From contig CAVTZY010000026.1 in NCBI GenBank assembly GCA_963739235.1, positions 1 through 64,000 on the forward strand: a stretch of 64,000 nt of DNA, given 5' to 3'. Of the stretch, positions 35,470 to 44,581 are shown one piece after another. The notes beneath the pieces are model-generated. The model made no database searches and was not told where the DNA came from. It saw nothing but the letters and a program-made list of their open reading frames with translations. How positions within the stretch are numbered: the first letter of the stretch is position 1; each line of letters begins with the position of its first letter. The translations under genes and the position numbers were made by a program. This DNA comes from JAFNAG01 sp963739235. Lineage in GTDB: Bacteria; Acidobacteriota; UBA6911.

Positions 35470-36627
35470 TTATGCGGAGGCGGCGGGAAGTTCTTTGGAT
35501 CGTTCCAGGATCCCCTGAAGAAGGGCGGGAATCTCGAGAACAGCTCTATTATTTAGACCCGCCGCATTGGCCCGGAAACGATGAAACATCTCGGGCTGCA
35601 TAATTTGCTCAACGGCGCCCACGATAAAGCGAAAACTGGAAATCACAATTCCAACCTGCTTTTCCTGGATCCATCGAGCGTTGTAACGCTCCTGGGGCAA
35701 TGTGTGGACATTGTTTTCCACAATGACGGGCAACTTCATCGCAACGGCTTCGCAGATACTCCCCGGGCCCGGTTTGCCTATAAAGAAATCCGAGAGGTGC
35801 ATATAATAGGGAACCTCTTTCGTGAATCCTGCCACATGCGCTGGAAATCCGCGGCTTCGTGTTTTTAGCTCTTCTGCCAGTTTGGCATTGTGCCCGCACA
35901 AAAAGATGAGTTGGATCTTGGCATTTGAGTCCCTGAGCCACCTGAGAATATCACGCATTGACGGCGATCCGTGTCCTCCAAACATGACCAGTCCGGTGGG
36001 CAGTTCCGGTTCCAAGCCGAGCTTGTTCCTCTCTGCGCAACGATCCATGCAGAGGGGCTCATAGAAGCGTGGGTGAAGAATCATACCCGAGGTCTGATAG
36101 ATAAGGGCTTTAGGGAAACCGAGTTCAAGTGCCTGCTACACCGCTCGATGGGAGCATCAAATTAAAAACTGCTCCTGGGGCTCAATCCAAAAGTGAGGAG
36201 GGTAATCGGCCATGTCGGTCATGATGGTCGCGAAGGGGATCGTCGGTGAAACCCGTCGCAACCCCGCTAACATGGCCCGGTTGAAGTGGGGAACCAAGGA
36301 AACCACCATGTCGGGCCGGCCGCGATTCCAGTATGCCTCCAGCACCTTGACCTCCTGCGCATGGAACACGCGGACTGCAGCGCGGAGTATGCTATTTAAT
36401 TGCGGCGTGGCAATCGTCAAGTCCTGCTTTAATATCCGGTTATAAACATCCTGAAGACGGACCCCTGTGATTCTGCGGACTATGTCCACAGATTCGAGTA
36501 CCTCCTGGAGATTTACCATTCGTATCTCCCAGGGATACTGCTCGCCCTCAATCACCGCGCGCAGTGCATTTGCAGCGCTTCGATGCCCGCCCCCCGCGTC
36601 GAAAAACACAAAATCACATTTGATCAT
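35470..36627 (-). pseudogene. MGDG-synthase/MurG-like glycosyltransferase broken by two in-frame stops
   Basis: The N-terminal part reads MIKCDFVFFDAGGGHRSAAN, LQDVYNRILKQDLTIATPQL, VVSLVPHFNRAMLAGLRRVS and FATIMTDMADYPPHFWIEPQ. The same frame then meets TGA (36157-36159) and TAG (36136-36138), separated by six codons, and continues QALELGFPKALIYQTSGMIL, GLVMFGGHGSPSMRDILRWL, DFFIGKPGPGSICEAVAMKL and PVIVENNVHTLPQERYNARW. Both halves are standard for glycolipid glycosyltransferases (G-G-G-H donor loop, K-P-G-P-x-S nucleotide motif). No frameshift is needed; two nonsense substitutions explain it. Intact length would be about 385 residues. Confidence 0.75.
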
Positions 36628-37123
36628 AAGGCGATGCCTAGATTGTCTTTGTGAAAAGTAAGCTAAAAGCTAATTCAGGATTTATCATCCTGTTGTTTGT
36701 CTGGAGGAGCTATTGGCGGCTCCTCCACCCAGCTGCCTGCAGGCGCCAGATTTTCCAGTCGAGGGCGAGATTGGCGCTGTAATTGACAACTGCCCAGTCG
36801 GCCGCTGTATACCAATTCGTGTCGTGATTGCCGGCGTTCGAATTTTCGAGAGTATTAGCCGCCGGATTCAATGCCGCTTTATGCGACGTCATCCACCATC
36901 CAGGGTGATCATGTATTCAAGGTTCCCGGCCATTTCCCTGCGCTCAAATGCCTACGGTTGATGACTTTATTCCGCCATTGTAAAGTTTCAATTCAGGCTA
37001 TCGTTAATTTCCTGTGAAATTCGAATATTGGGCCTCCTCGCGGTTTGAGGAATGACAGAATCCACAGCATAGTCTGTCCCTGAAAAAATTCGTTGTCATT
37101 GAAATCGTTGCTGTTGCAACTTC
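36628..37123. other. intergenic debris
   Basis: About 500 bp without a supportable gene. On the minus strand around 36710-36892 a short stretch (NSNAGNHDTNWYTAADWAVV) has protein-like composition and could be a relic of an exported protein, but no family is recognised. Confidence 0.3.
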
Positions 37124-37810
37124 GTGCCGCTACAGTCGTGCGCCATTCATGACGTTCTGATATCGCTGCTTGCCGGGCTCGCGTCAACGTCATGGCCTCA
37201 AGCTTCACTTCAAGTCGAGATCCTGGCTCTCCGGCACTATGCCGAGCCCCGAACTATCCTGAGTAGCGCGGGCCCGATCCGTCACAGCGCCCGAGTTTGT
37301 GGTGTCGCCACAATGTTTGTTTCCCACTCAACTCGGCATAGTTTTCTGCGTAAACCACTAACCTCCTTGTGCGTTTTCGCTCGAATTGTGCCATCGCATG
37401 GCATCGGCCTCAGTTCCGCAGTCCGCAGTTCCAGTGCCGTGGCTATTGGGGCCGCCAGCTCCTTTGCTGCGATCGACTGCTGTCTTGATGCCCAGGACTC
37501 TTGAGAGACCGCGAGCAGAAGGCCTCAAAAACTATGCCAACTGTTTGATTGTGCAAACCCACGATTGACGCGGGCCACGAAGATTTTCTCGGCATAGTTC
37601 GGGACTCTGCATAGTGGCGACCATGCCGAGCTCGGCATAGGCAACATCAACTGGCGGTTCTCCAAAGGATCAACCGCAAACGACTCCCGCTGCGGACGAT
37701 GGACCGGCTCCTGTGGGTAACCCTCCTTCGCCTCTGGCCCGGCTAGCGCAAGGCCCTTATACTGTTCAAGCCCGAGACGATCATCGGCTGGCATCGAAGA
37801 GGATTCCGGC
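37124..37810 (+). mobile_element. dead integrase-type transposase interrupted by an insertion
   Basis: Left part (37124-37237): DVLISLLAGLASTSWPQASL then QVEILALRH. Right part (37645-37810): HQLAVLQRINRKRLPLRTMD, RLLWVTLLRLWPG, a TAG at 37744-37746, then RKALILFKPETIIGWHRRGF. Together they reproduce the N-terminal region of a widespread rve-type transposase (LQLEILALRHQLAVLQR ... LRLWPxWRxALxxxKPETVIGWHRxGF). The catalytic DDE core is missing. A 407-bp foreign segment splits it exactly after the 'LALRH' codons. It is inactive. Confidence 0.7.
37238..37644. mobile_element. 407-bp insertion with TATGCCGAG terminal inverted repeats
   Basis: The segment begins TATGCCGAG (37238-37246) and ends CTCGGCATA (37631-37639), a perfect 9-bp inverted pair. 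The flanks GGCAC (37233-37237) and GGCAA (37640-37644) look like a 5-bp target duplication with one change. Further copies of the motif lie inside at 37332-37340, 37588-37596 and 37623-37630, with a partial copy near 37533. No long ORF is present, so it is non-autonomous. Confidence 0.55.
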
Positions 37811-38108
37811 ACTGCTTCGAACACACCCGCTGGTACGAGACCGTTCGAAGGAATGACGAGTCCGTCGAAGACGTCCGGCCTATCATCTTCCAGGCTCAAG
37901 AGACTGAGGAGTCGTCGGCCATTCGCTGCGCCGAAACCAGCCGGGGCGGGCCACTCTGATCCATTTCGAGTTTTCAGTAAGGACAGGCGATGATCTGTGA
38001 TGGGTATCGGCCAAGCCTCTGGGCAAGCCAGGATTGAGTAATGATTCCCGACAGTGCAATATCAGGCAGAATGCATCGTGAGGAAGCTGCGCGAAGAAAT
38101 GAAAGAAA

Positions 38109-39089
38109 TCACTTTTCGGTCGAACCTGTTTGCCGCGCCGACAATTGTGCTGTAATCGCCTGAATGCGCTGTTCGAGAACAGGTTTTAGACGTTCATTCA
38201 ATTCGAAGCAATGATCGAAATCCTTTTGCGCTTCGTTTTTCTGTCCTTCAAGCAGCAGGATAATCCCGCGATTCGCATAGGCAAGCGCGTCGCGGGGATT
38301 GATCTCGATGAGACGATTGTATTCAGCCAAAGCCTTGGAATATTCCCGTCGGAGCTGCCAGACCTCGGCGCGATGCCGATGGGCATCCGTAAAACCAGGA
38401 TTCACCTCGATGGCCTTGGTATAGTCAGCCATTGCCTCATCGATGCGCCCCTCAGCCTGCTTGATCTGGCCTCGATTATTATAGGAAGCAGCCAGCATAG
38501 GGTTGAGTTTAATCGCCTTGGCATAATCCTTGATCGCTCCTTTTGAGTCGCCTTTGAGACACCTTGCGGAGGCACGGTTGCAGTAGATCTCGGCGGCGCG
38601 CCCATTGATTTGCAGGGCGCGATTGAAATCCGATATTGCCGCATCCAGATCTCCCTTTTCTCGCAGTGCAACGCCACGGTTGTAATAGGCCTGAAGAAGC
38701 TGTGGATTCAGCCGGAGAGCACTGCAAAAGTCGGCCAAAGCCTGCTCGATTTTCCCGTGGATTCGTTCGATAAGGCCACGATTGTTGTACGCCGCCGCCA
38801 TGAACGGATTAAGCTGGATCGCTTGATCATAATCCCCCCCGGCGCGCTCGAGATCACCTTTTGCATAAAGGGCGACGCCGCGATAAAGGTAGGCATCCGC
38901 AAAATGAGGATCCGCCTCGAGGGCAGCATTGAAGTGCTCGATCGCCTGGTCAACCTTCCCCTCGGTAAAGCTGTCGAAGCCAAGTCTGACTTGAGCTCTC
39001 GCGGAAGAGGAAGCTGAAACCTGGGCTTCCGCAACAGAGATGGTAAAGAAGAGGACAATAAGCGCCGGACCGAGATAGCGTCGCATCAT
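38109..39089 (-). CDS. secreted TPR-repeat protein
   Basis: 326 residues with a signal peptide (MMRRYLGPALIVLFFTISVA, cleavage near AEA-QVSA). The rest is about eight tetratricopeptide repeats: AIEHFNAALEADPHFADAYL, GDYDQAIQLNPFMAAAYNNR, ADFCSALRLNPQLLQAYYNR, SDFNRALQINGRAAEIYCNR, KDYAKAIKLNPMLAASYNNR, ADYTKAIEVNPGFTDAHRHR and AEYNRLIEINPRDALAYANR. The repeats form a protein-binding superhelix in the periplasm. There is no enzymatic domain and no operon partner; function is unknown. Confidence 0.9.
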   Translation of the reverse strand: MMRRYLGPALIVLFFTISVAEAQVSASSSARAQVRLGFDSFTEGKVDQAIEHFNAALEADPHFADAYLYRGVALYAKGDLERAGGDYDQAIQLNPFMAAAYNNRGLIERIHGKIEQALADFCSALRLNPQLLQAYYNRGVALREKGDLDAAISDFNRALQINGRAAEIYCNRASARCLKGDSKGAIKDYAKAIKLNPMLAASYNNRGQIKQAEGRIDEAMADYTKAIEVNPGFTDAHRHRAEVWQLRREYSKALAEYNRLIEINPRDALAYANRGIILLLEGQKNEAQKDFDHCFELNERLKPVLEQRIQAITAQLSARQTGSTEK

Positions 39090-39794
39090 AGCTGCCTACC
39101 CTTCTGATGTGGTTATTCGGGCATACACGCAGGATTGCTCTCCGGATGAGACCACGGTTGTGTCCCGCATTCTGCCAATAAGGCCGGTGTCGGAATCCAG
39201 CCAGCTTTTTCTTTTATCGGCAGATTTTTGGTTTTTGATCAGTGATGGACGGCAGCAAATAGCAAGAGGAGGATCCCCGGAATCCCTCTCGTACCTCAGA
39301 ATGGGAAGGCCTATAAGTCATTAAGAGACTCAATGGTAGTAAAGGCCTATCGCCGAGGATTTGGGCGGCAGCGGTGGAGTAAGGAATGGCTGTGCGAGAC
39401 GCTTCGGACTTTTCAACGAGGATCGAGTCGTCTATCGATAGTCCTTCTCGAATACTCTTGCGAGCTGATCGGCCGCATAACCCTCGGTGTGAAGTGTGCA
39501 GAAGCGCATAGTGCTCTAAATCCGCATGCTGCGTGCGATGTGGCGGGGGCTGGAAACGGAGTCACGGAGACACCTGACAGGGCACGAAGGGGAAAGCCCG
39601 GACACAGACAATGAATCCTAGGGGCCACCGCGCCAGTGCTCGACTCTCCCACCTTTGCAGGGATTTCTCTAGCCTCATGAATGCTGCGATCAAGCGCATC
39701 CAGACGGCGGTCAACCGCCTGAGGAAATTCGTATATTATGTTACCAACTAGACCCTAAACCAGCATGATTTTTTAGCGAAAAAAGATGAAACAA
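39090..39794. other. intergenic region; 39460-39660 looks like a relic of a structured or mobile element
   Basis: No gene can be supported in about 700 bp. The part around 39460-39660 is rich in short complementary GC blocks (GGCGGGGGCTGGAAACGG, GGGGAAAGCCCGGACACAGA, CCTAGGGGCCACCGCGCC) and resembles an RNA-like or intron-adjacent sequence rather than random spacer. I cannot name it. Confidence 0.3.
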
Positions 39795-39870
39795 CCTGGA
39801 ATGTGCGTCGTTATTGGTTATAATAGGAATTAGCAAATAACCACTACAACCAAAAGGAGCACATTCCAGG
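39795..39870 (+). promoter_or_regulatory. 12-bp inverted repeat bracketing the transposase ribosome site
   Basis: CCTGGAATGTGC (39795-39806) and GCACATTCCAGG (39859-39870) are perfect inverted copies 52 bases apart. The second arm ends on the first base of the transposase start codon, and the AAAAGGAG ribosome site sits in and at the edge of the loop. In mRNA this hairpin could limit translation; in DNA it could be part of the element's end. Confidence 0.45.
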
Positions 39871-41375
39871 TGAACAAAAGAAACCACAAAATCTACCTCA
39901 GAGACAAGCAAAATCTTGAAACCCGATTGGAACGGAAGCAGTATCCGGACCAGCCCGATCCCATGTTCAAAGACTCGAACATCCATTACGAGATTTCCGA
40001 GAGAACACGTGCCGTTGGCTGCGGAGGCGTCGGGGCTATGCACAAGCTGGTATGCAAGCTGGGATTGGATCAGGCGATTAACCAGAATGTGGCTCTGCTC
40101 AAGATCCACGTGCCGTATTGGGAATCGGATCACGTGTTGAACATCGCCTACAACGTGCTCACTGGCGGAACGTGCCTGGAAGATATCGAGCGCCTGCGCA
40201 ATGATGAGGCTTATATGAACGCCCTCGGAGCTGACAGGATTCCGGATCCCACGACGGCGGGAGATTTCCTGCGGCGATTCGACGAGGATTGGATATTCGG
40301 ACTCCAGGAAACGTTTAACGAAACCAGGCGCAAGGTCTGGAGTTTGCAGGACGCCTCCTTCCGGAAGGAAGGCATCATCGACGTGGACGGAACCGTTGCC
40401 GAAACTACGGGCCAGTGCAAAGAAGGAATGGACATCGCCTATAACGGGATTTGGGGCTACGCTCCGTTGCTTGTGACTCTGGCCAATACGAGCGAGACGC
40501 TCTACCTGGTCAATCGACCCGGCAACCGGCCGTCTTCTGACGGAGCAGCTGTATGGATGGACCGTGCGATTGATCTCACGATTCCGGTATTCCAGAAGGT
40601 CTGGCTGCGGGGCGACACGGATTTCTCCTTGACCAGCAACTTTGATCGATGGGACGAGAAGGTTAGTTTTGTTTTTGGCTACGACGCCAAAAAGAACCTC
40701 GTCGATATGGCGGATGCCCTGCCGGCGAGCCATTGGAAGGTGCTCCAACGGCCTCCGCGCTATGAGATCAAGACCGAAGAGCGGCAACGCCCCGATAACG
40801 TAAAAGAACAGGTGGTCAAGCAGAGGGAGTTCGAGAACATCCGCCTGGAGAGTGAGCAAGTTGCCGAGTTCGACTATCGTCCGGGGCAGTGCAAGAAGAC
40901 CTATCGGATGGTTGTCGTGCGGAAAAACCTGACCATTCAAAAAGGAGAACGCCGGTTGTTCGATGATGTCAGGTGCTTTTTCTATATCACCAACGATCGC
41001 GCCATGAGCATGCAGGAAGTCGTCTTTTTCGCCAACGACCGCTGCAACCAGGAAAACGTCATTGGTCAACTGAAAAGCGGGATCAATGCGTTGCGAATGC
41101 CATCGGACGGTTTGGAGTCCAACTGGGCTTACATGGTCATCGCGGCGCTGGCATGGAATCTGAAAGCCTGGTATGGCTTGGTGACCCTGGCGCCCGTGGC
41201 ACGCCGGGACATCTTGCGAATGGAATTCAAGAGGTTCCTGATGAGCTTCATCCAGATACCATGTCAAATCGTGCAGACCGGCCGACGGCTGATATTTCGT
41301 ATTCTCAGTTACAGCAAGCATCTGGAAACATTCTTCTCCACGTTCGACCACATACGGGAGCTCAAGTTTTCATGA
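39870..41375 (+). CDS. IS1380-family transposase
   Basis: 501 residues from GTG 39870, with AAAAGGAG about 10 bases upstream. IS1380/DDE_Tnp_1-type features in order are AMHKLVCKLGLDQAINQNVA, YWESDHVLNIAYNVLTGGTC, PTTAGDFLRRFDEDW, the first catalytic Asp in IIDVDGTVAETTGQCKEGMD, YAPLLVTLANTSETLYLVNR, the second Asp in VWLRGDTDFSLTSNFDRWDE, and NQENVIGQLKSGINALRMPS with the Glu. The frame is intact and long enough to be active. A possible left terminus is near 39795; a related ATG-rich motif CCTTGAATGTGC at about 41494 is in direct, not inverted, orientation, so the element's ends are unresolved. Confidence 0.88.
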   Translation: MNKRNHKIYLRDKQNLETRLERKQYPDQPDPMFKDSNIHYEISERTRAVGCGGVGAMHKLVCKLGLDQAINQNVALLKIHVPYWESDHVLNIAYNVLTGGTCLEDIERLRNDEAYMNALGADRIPDPTTAGDFLRRFDEDWIFGLQETFNETRRKVWSLQDASFRKEGIIDVDGTVAETTGQCKEGMDIAYNGIWGYAPLLVTLANTSETLYLVNRPGNRPSSDGAAVWMDRAIDLTIPVFQKVWLRGDTDFSLTSNFDRWDEKVSFVFGYDAKKNLVDMADALPASHWKVLQRPPRYEIKTEERQRPDNVKEQVVKQREFENIRLESEQVAEFDYRPGQCKKTYRMVVVRKNLTIQKGERRLFDDVRCFFYITNDRAMSMQEVVFFANDRCNQENVIGQLKSGINALRMPSDGLESNWAYMVIAALAWNLKAWYGLVTLAPVARRDILRMEFKRFLMSFIQIPCQIVQTGRRLIFRILSYSKHLETFFSTFDHIRELKFS

Positions 41376-41621
41376 CCCAGAGCGTCGGCAATATCCCGGT
41401 TCGCCGGCGCAAATGAGAAAAAGGGAGAAAGGGGCGCATCGAAGGCAGATAAGGAAAGCGAAAAGGTAGAAAACAGGAGGCGGAAGTCTGCCTTGAATGT
41501 GCATTGTCGTGTCAATGGGCAACAATCAGCGTGGGGAAAATGGCCACCAACTGAGAAAAACTACGACGACCACGGTCATGTTCAAACCTCGCTTGTTTTG
41601 GGACTAGAAGGCCCGGCCCCA

Positions 41622-43373
41622 CTACGCACAAGGGAGGAACACGGAGAATGTAGATCCGACGCCGACCTCGCTTTGCACCTGAATCCGGCCCCCGTGAGCT
41701 TCCACGAGGTGCTTGGCGATGGAGAGACCCAAGCCGGTTCCTCCATCCGCCCGCGATCGAGCGGCATCGGCGCGATAAAACCGTTCAAAGATCCTCTCCT
41801 GTTCGGCTTTTGGAATACCGATACCACTGTCCGAAATCGAAATCACGATTTCCGGGCCATCAACGAAAGCCCTTACAATGATGCGGCCCCCGGTCGGAGA
41901 GTAACGTACCGCATTATCGAGGAGATTCTGCAGCACCTGCTGTAAACACAGGCTATCCCCATTCACCAAAGGCAAATCCGCGCTGCAGTCTGCTTCAAGA
42001 GTCAGGTTTTTCTGATCCGCTTTAAGCCGAGCGACCTCCAGGCAAGGCTGGACCACCGAACTGACGGCGACGGATTGACGCTGCAGTTCAAGTTTCCCGG
42101 CCTCGATCTGAGCCAGTTTGAGCAGATCATCGGTCAGGCGACCCAGGCGGACCGCATTTTCACGGATGATTTCTACAAATTTGCGGCTGTGTTCCGCATC
42201 TTCGAGAGCACCGCTGAGCAGTGTTTCGGCGAAACCCTGGATTGCGGTCAGGGGTGTCTTGAACTCGTGGGAAACATTCGCCGCGAAGTCGCGGCGCGCC
42301 CGTTCCAGCCTGCGCAATTCGCTGATGTCGTGAAGCACGATCACGGATCCGGAGGTTGTGTCATTGGAACGGATCGGAGTGGCCGTTACGGCGAAGCTCT
42401 TGGTGCGCACTGAACCCACGATAAGTTCGCTGGTGATTGGGGCATTCACTGTGCGCATCTGTTCGACGAAATTCAGCAGATCGGCGTTGGGAATCACCTC
42501 AACGACAGGGCGGCCTTCCCAAGTCGCGATTTCGATATTTACTGCCCGGCAGAAAGCCGCATTGCAGAAAATCACCCGCTGATTGGGACCTATGACCACA
42601 ACACCTTCGGACATGCTGGCCAGAACCGCAGCCGACTGGTTGCGCTCCTCCCGCAAGGTTCGAATCGTTGCATCCAATTGCTCGGCGGTCTGACGGAGCG
42701 TGCTGGAAAGGTCGGCCAGTTCGTCTCCCTTGCGATCCATGGGGAGCCCCCGGAAACTTCCTGCGGCAACTGCGCGCGAGAATTCCTTGAGTCGTTCTAT
42801 GCGCCTGGCGAGAGCCCGAAAGAAGAGGAGTGAGGCACTCCCGGCGAGTGCCAAAAGCACAAAAGATACAGTCCAGAGGCCACGACGAAAGCCGGTGAGA
42901 GCCTCGGCGAGACGCTCCAGCGGCAGGGCGTATCTGATAACCAGGGCACTTCCATCTCTAGTCTGCTGGCGGACTGCAGAGTAAACGAGATCGTGGCCGA
43001 TGGTGGCGCTGTAACGAACCGCCCGGCCGGAGCCCTTCTCGAGAGCATCCCGTACCTCCGGCCTGCCGATATGATTGTCCATCCTGGCAGGGTCTTCTTG
43101 GGAATCGGCCAGCACTTTCCCATCCGGGGCGATCACGGTGATGCGAGTCCCGGTTAGGCCCATCCATGCGGTCCACTGTTTGAGTGGAGCCTCATCCAGG
43201 CCTGCGGGCGGCCGGCTCTCCGCAAGGTGAGAGAGGGACTGCAACTGCCCAAGCGCAGCCGCGGTGTATTCCTCGCGGAGCGAGTGGACAACATAGGTAT
43301 CCACGGCCAGGAGCACGAGCAGGAAAAGAACCAGTTGCAGCGATCCGAGTTTCCAGAACAGCCGCCCTTTCAC
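41622..43373 (-). CDS. phoR: phosphate-regulon sensor histidine kinase PhoR
   Basis: GTG 43373 is chosen (GGAG seven bases upstream); a longer frame to 43484 would overlap phoB by 53 bases. The 583-residue protein has TM1 (LGSLQLVLFLLVLLAVDTYV), a periplasmic sensor of about 120 residues, TM2 (LWTVSFVLLALAGSASLLFF), HAMP, a PAS domain (VLASMSEGVVVIGPNQRVIF), the HisKA box FAANVSHEFKTPLTAIQGFA with the phospho-accepting His, and HATPase motifs (LQNLLDNAVRYSP, ISDSGIGIPKAEQERIFERF, GGTGLGLSIAKHLVEAHGGR). The gene is directly downstream of phoB. The longer periplasmic loop differs from the short one of E. coli PhoR and may sense a ligand directly. Confidence 0.92.
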   Translation of the reverse strand: MKGRLFWKLGSLQLVLFLLVLLAVDTYVVHSLREEYTAAALGQLQSLSHLAESRPPAGLDEAPLKQWTAWMGLTGTRITVIAPDGKVLADSQEDPARMDNHIGRPEVRDALEKGSGRAVRYSATIGHDLVYSAVRQQTRDGSALVIRYALPLERLAEALTGFRRGLWTVSFVLLALAGSASLLFFRALARRIERLKEFSRAVAAGSFRGLPMDRKGDELADLSSTLRQTAEQLDATIRTLREERNQSAAVLASMSEGVVVIGPNQRVIFCNAAFCRAVNIEIATWEGRPVVEVIPNADLLNFVEQMRTVNAPITSELIVGSVRTKSFAVTATPIRSNDTTSGSVIVLHDISELRRLERARRDFAANVSHEFKTPLTAIQGFAETLLSGALEDAEHSRKFVEIIRENAVRLGRLTDDLLKLAQIEAGKLELQRQSVAVSSVVQPCLEVARLKADQKNLTLEADCSADLPLVNGDSLCLQQVLQNLLDNAVRYSPTGGRIIVRAFVDGPEIVISISDSGIGIPKAEQERIFERFYRADAARSRADGGTGLGLSIAKHLVEAHGGRIQVQSEVGVGSTFSVFLPCA

Positions 43374-43431
43374 TGTTTTCTCCGGTATTTGGCGTTTGTA
43401 AATAATTTCCCGGGATATGCCTGGAAAACGA

Positions 43432-44127
43432 TTATTTCGTATCCTCTTGCTGAAACCGGTAGCCGAAACCACGTACGGTCTCAACCAAAGCGCCGTGTTT
43501 GCCCAGCTTCTTTCTCAACGCCAAAATGTGAACGTCCACGGTGCGATCGAGAACTTCGACATCCCGTCCCAGGACGTTGTCGATCAGTTCCCCGCGCGAG
43601 TACACTCGCCCCGGGTGAGAAGCAAGAAAATGAAGCAGGCGGAACTCGGTCGCCGTAAGTTCGATCGCGCGGCCTCCGCAGGTCACTTTGCGCTGCTCTA
43701 AATCGATAACCAGATCGCCACGCCGCAGCAGGACGGATGGTTCTTGGTAGCCCGCAGTGCGACGCAGCAGTGCCCGTACTCGCGCCGTCAGCTCACGCGA
43801 ACTGAACGGCTTGGTCACATAATCATCCGCGCCCAATTCCAGGCCGACAACGCGGTCGGATTCGCCCGACTTTGCAGTGAGCATGATCAGCGGAATGGCC
43901 GCGGTCCGACTGTCGGCTCTCAGCCGGCGGCAAACCTCCAGGCCATCCATCCCCGGCAGCATCAGATCGACCAGCACGACATCCGGTCTTTCCTGCAGCG
44001 CCATTGCGAGGCCGGTCTCGCCATCGAGCGCACCACGTACCCGGAAACCCTCCTTTTCGAGGTTGTAGCGCACCAGCTCGATCAGATCTTTCTCGTCGTC
44101 AATAGTCAAAACCGTTTTCTTCGGCAT
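43432..44127 (-). CDS. phoB: phosphate-regulon response regulator PhoB
   Basis: 231 residues: a receiver domain (MPKKTVLTIDDEKDLIELVR, phospho-acceptor Asp54 in DVVLVDLMLPGMDGLEVCRR, Thr/Lys switch residues in PLIMLTAKSGES and DDYVTKPFSSRELTARVRAL) and an OmpR/PhoB winged helix (GGRAIELTATEFRLLHFLAS, GRDVEVLDRTVDVHILALRK, VRGFGYRFQQE). It is followed by phoR with 58 bp between the chosen start codons. It would activate pst and other phosphate-starvation genes. The pair lies downstream of phoU, separated by a 260-bp repeat element, so it may have its own promoter. Confidence 0.93.
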   Translation of the reverse strand: MPKKTVLTIDDEKDLIELVRYNLEKEGFRVRGALDGETGLAMALQERPDVVLVDLMLPGMDGLEVCRRLRADSRTAAIPLIMLTAKSGESDRVVGLELGADDYVTKPFSSRELTARVRALLRRTAGYQEPSVLLRRGDLVIDLEQRKVTCGGRAIELTATEFRLLHFLASHPGRVYSRGELIDNVLGRDVEVLDRTVDVHILALRKKLGKHGALVETVRGFGYRFQQEDTK

Positions 44128-44213
44128 GCCTTATCTCGAAAATCCCTGCAAAATGTACAGAAGCATTTTCGTCCTGCTTGCATACAAATCCTTGCCCGTC
44201 CACAAAGGACTTT

Positions 44214-44474
44214 CTTTCGCCCCTTCAGTCCTCGTTCGCCTGCAACTGCAAACCGGGGGCGGCGCTTCGCTTGCCCCCGGCTACTCTCTCACTGCCCCTC
44301 CGGGGCAAGGCTGCAGCAGCAATCCAGGGTCCGGGGCAGGATTGCGGCAGCATTCCAGGCTCCAGGACCGGACTCCTCAGCGGCGGCAGCGGCGGCGAGA
44401 TAGTAGCCCCGGGCAAGCGGAGCGCCGCCCGGGGTAAGGGGTGAAAAAGAAACAGAGCCCTGGAAGGGCGACAG
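44214..44474. repeat. nested-palindrome intergenic element, copy 2 (261 bp)
   Basis: The left end CTTTCGCCCCTTCAG (44214-44228) and the right end GAGCCCTGGAAGGGCGACAG (about 44455-44474) are inverted relatives, as in the copy at 30493. The inner hairpins are 44253-44280 (arms CCGGGGGC/GCCCCCGG) and 44407-44435 (arms CCCCGGGC/GCCCGGGG), with the shared word GGCGCTTCGCTTGCCC and its complement. It separates phoU from phoB. No coding content. Confidence 0.68.
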
Positions 44475-44581
44475 AGAGGATTCCGGAGTTGTCGACTGCA
44501 TGCAATACTCCGTGTCTCTGCGGCGTGATCTTTTTGGTTACCGCCATGCCGCGCCGTGTATTTCGTGGTACCGGCTTGCAC

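Noticed and set aside
36136..36159. Selenocysteine or programmed stop readthrough in the glycosyltransferase
   Set aside because: Two different stops (TGA and TAG) occur seven codons apart and the aligned family has no Cys/Sec there; simple nonsense decay is more likely.
37525..37899. 124-residue open frame on the minus strand
   Set aside because: It is the mirror of the transposase remnant, which is recognisable on the plus strand.
39333..39614. 93-residue open frame on the plus strand
   Set aside because: It covers the RNA-like GC-structured block; the peptide is not recognisable as a protein family and is probably translated noncoding sequence.
39741..41351. 536-residue open frame on the minus strand over the IS1380 transposase
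   Set aside because: It is fully antisense to a clearly recognisable transposase and has no family motifs; a shadow of codon bias.
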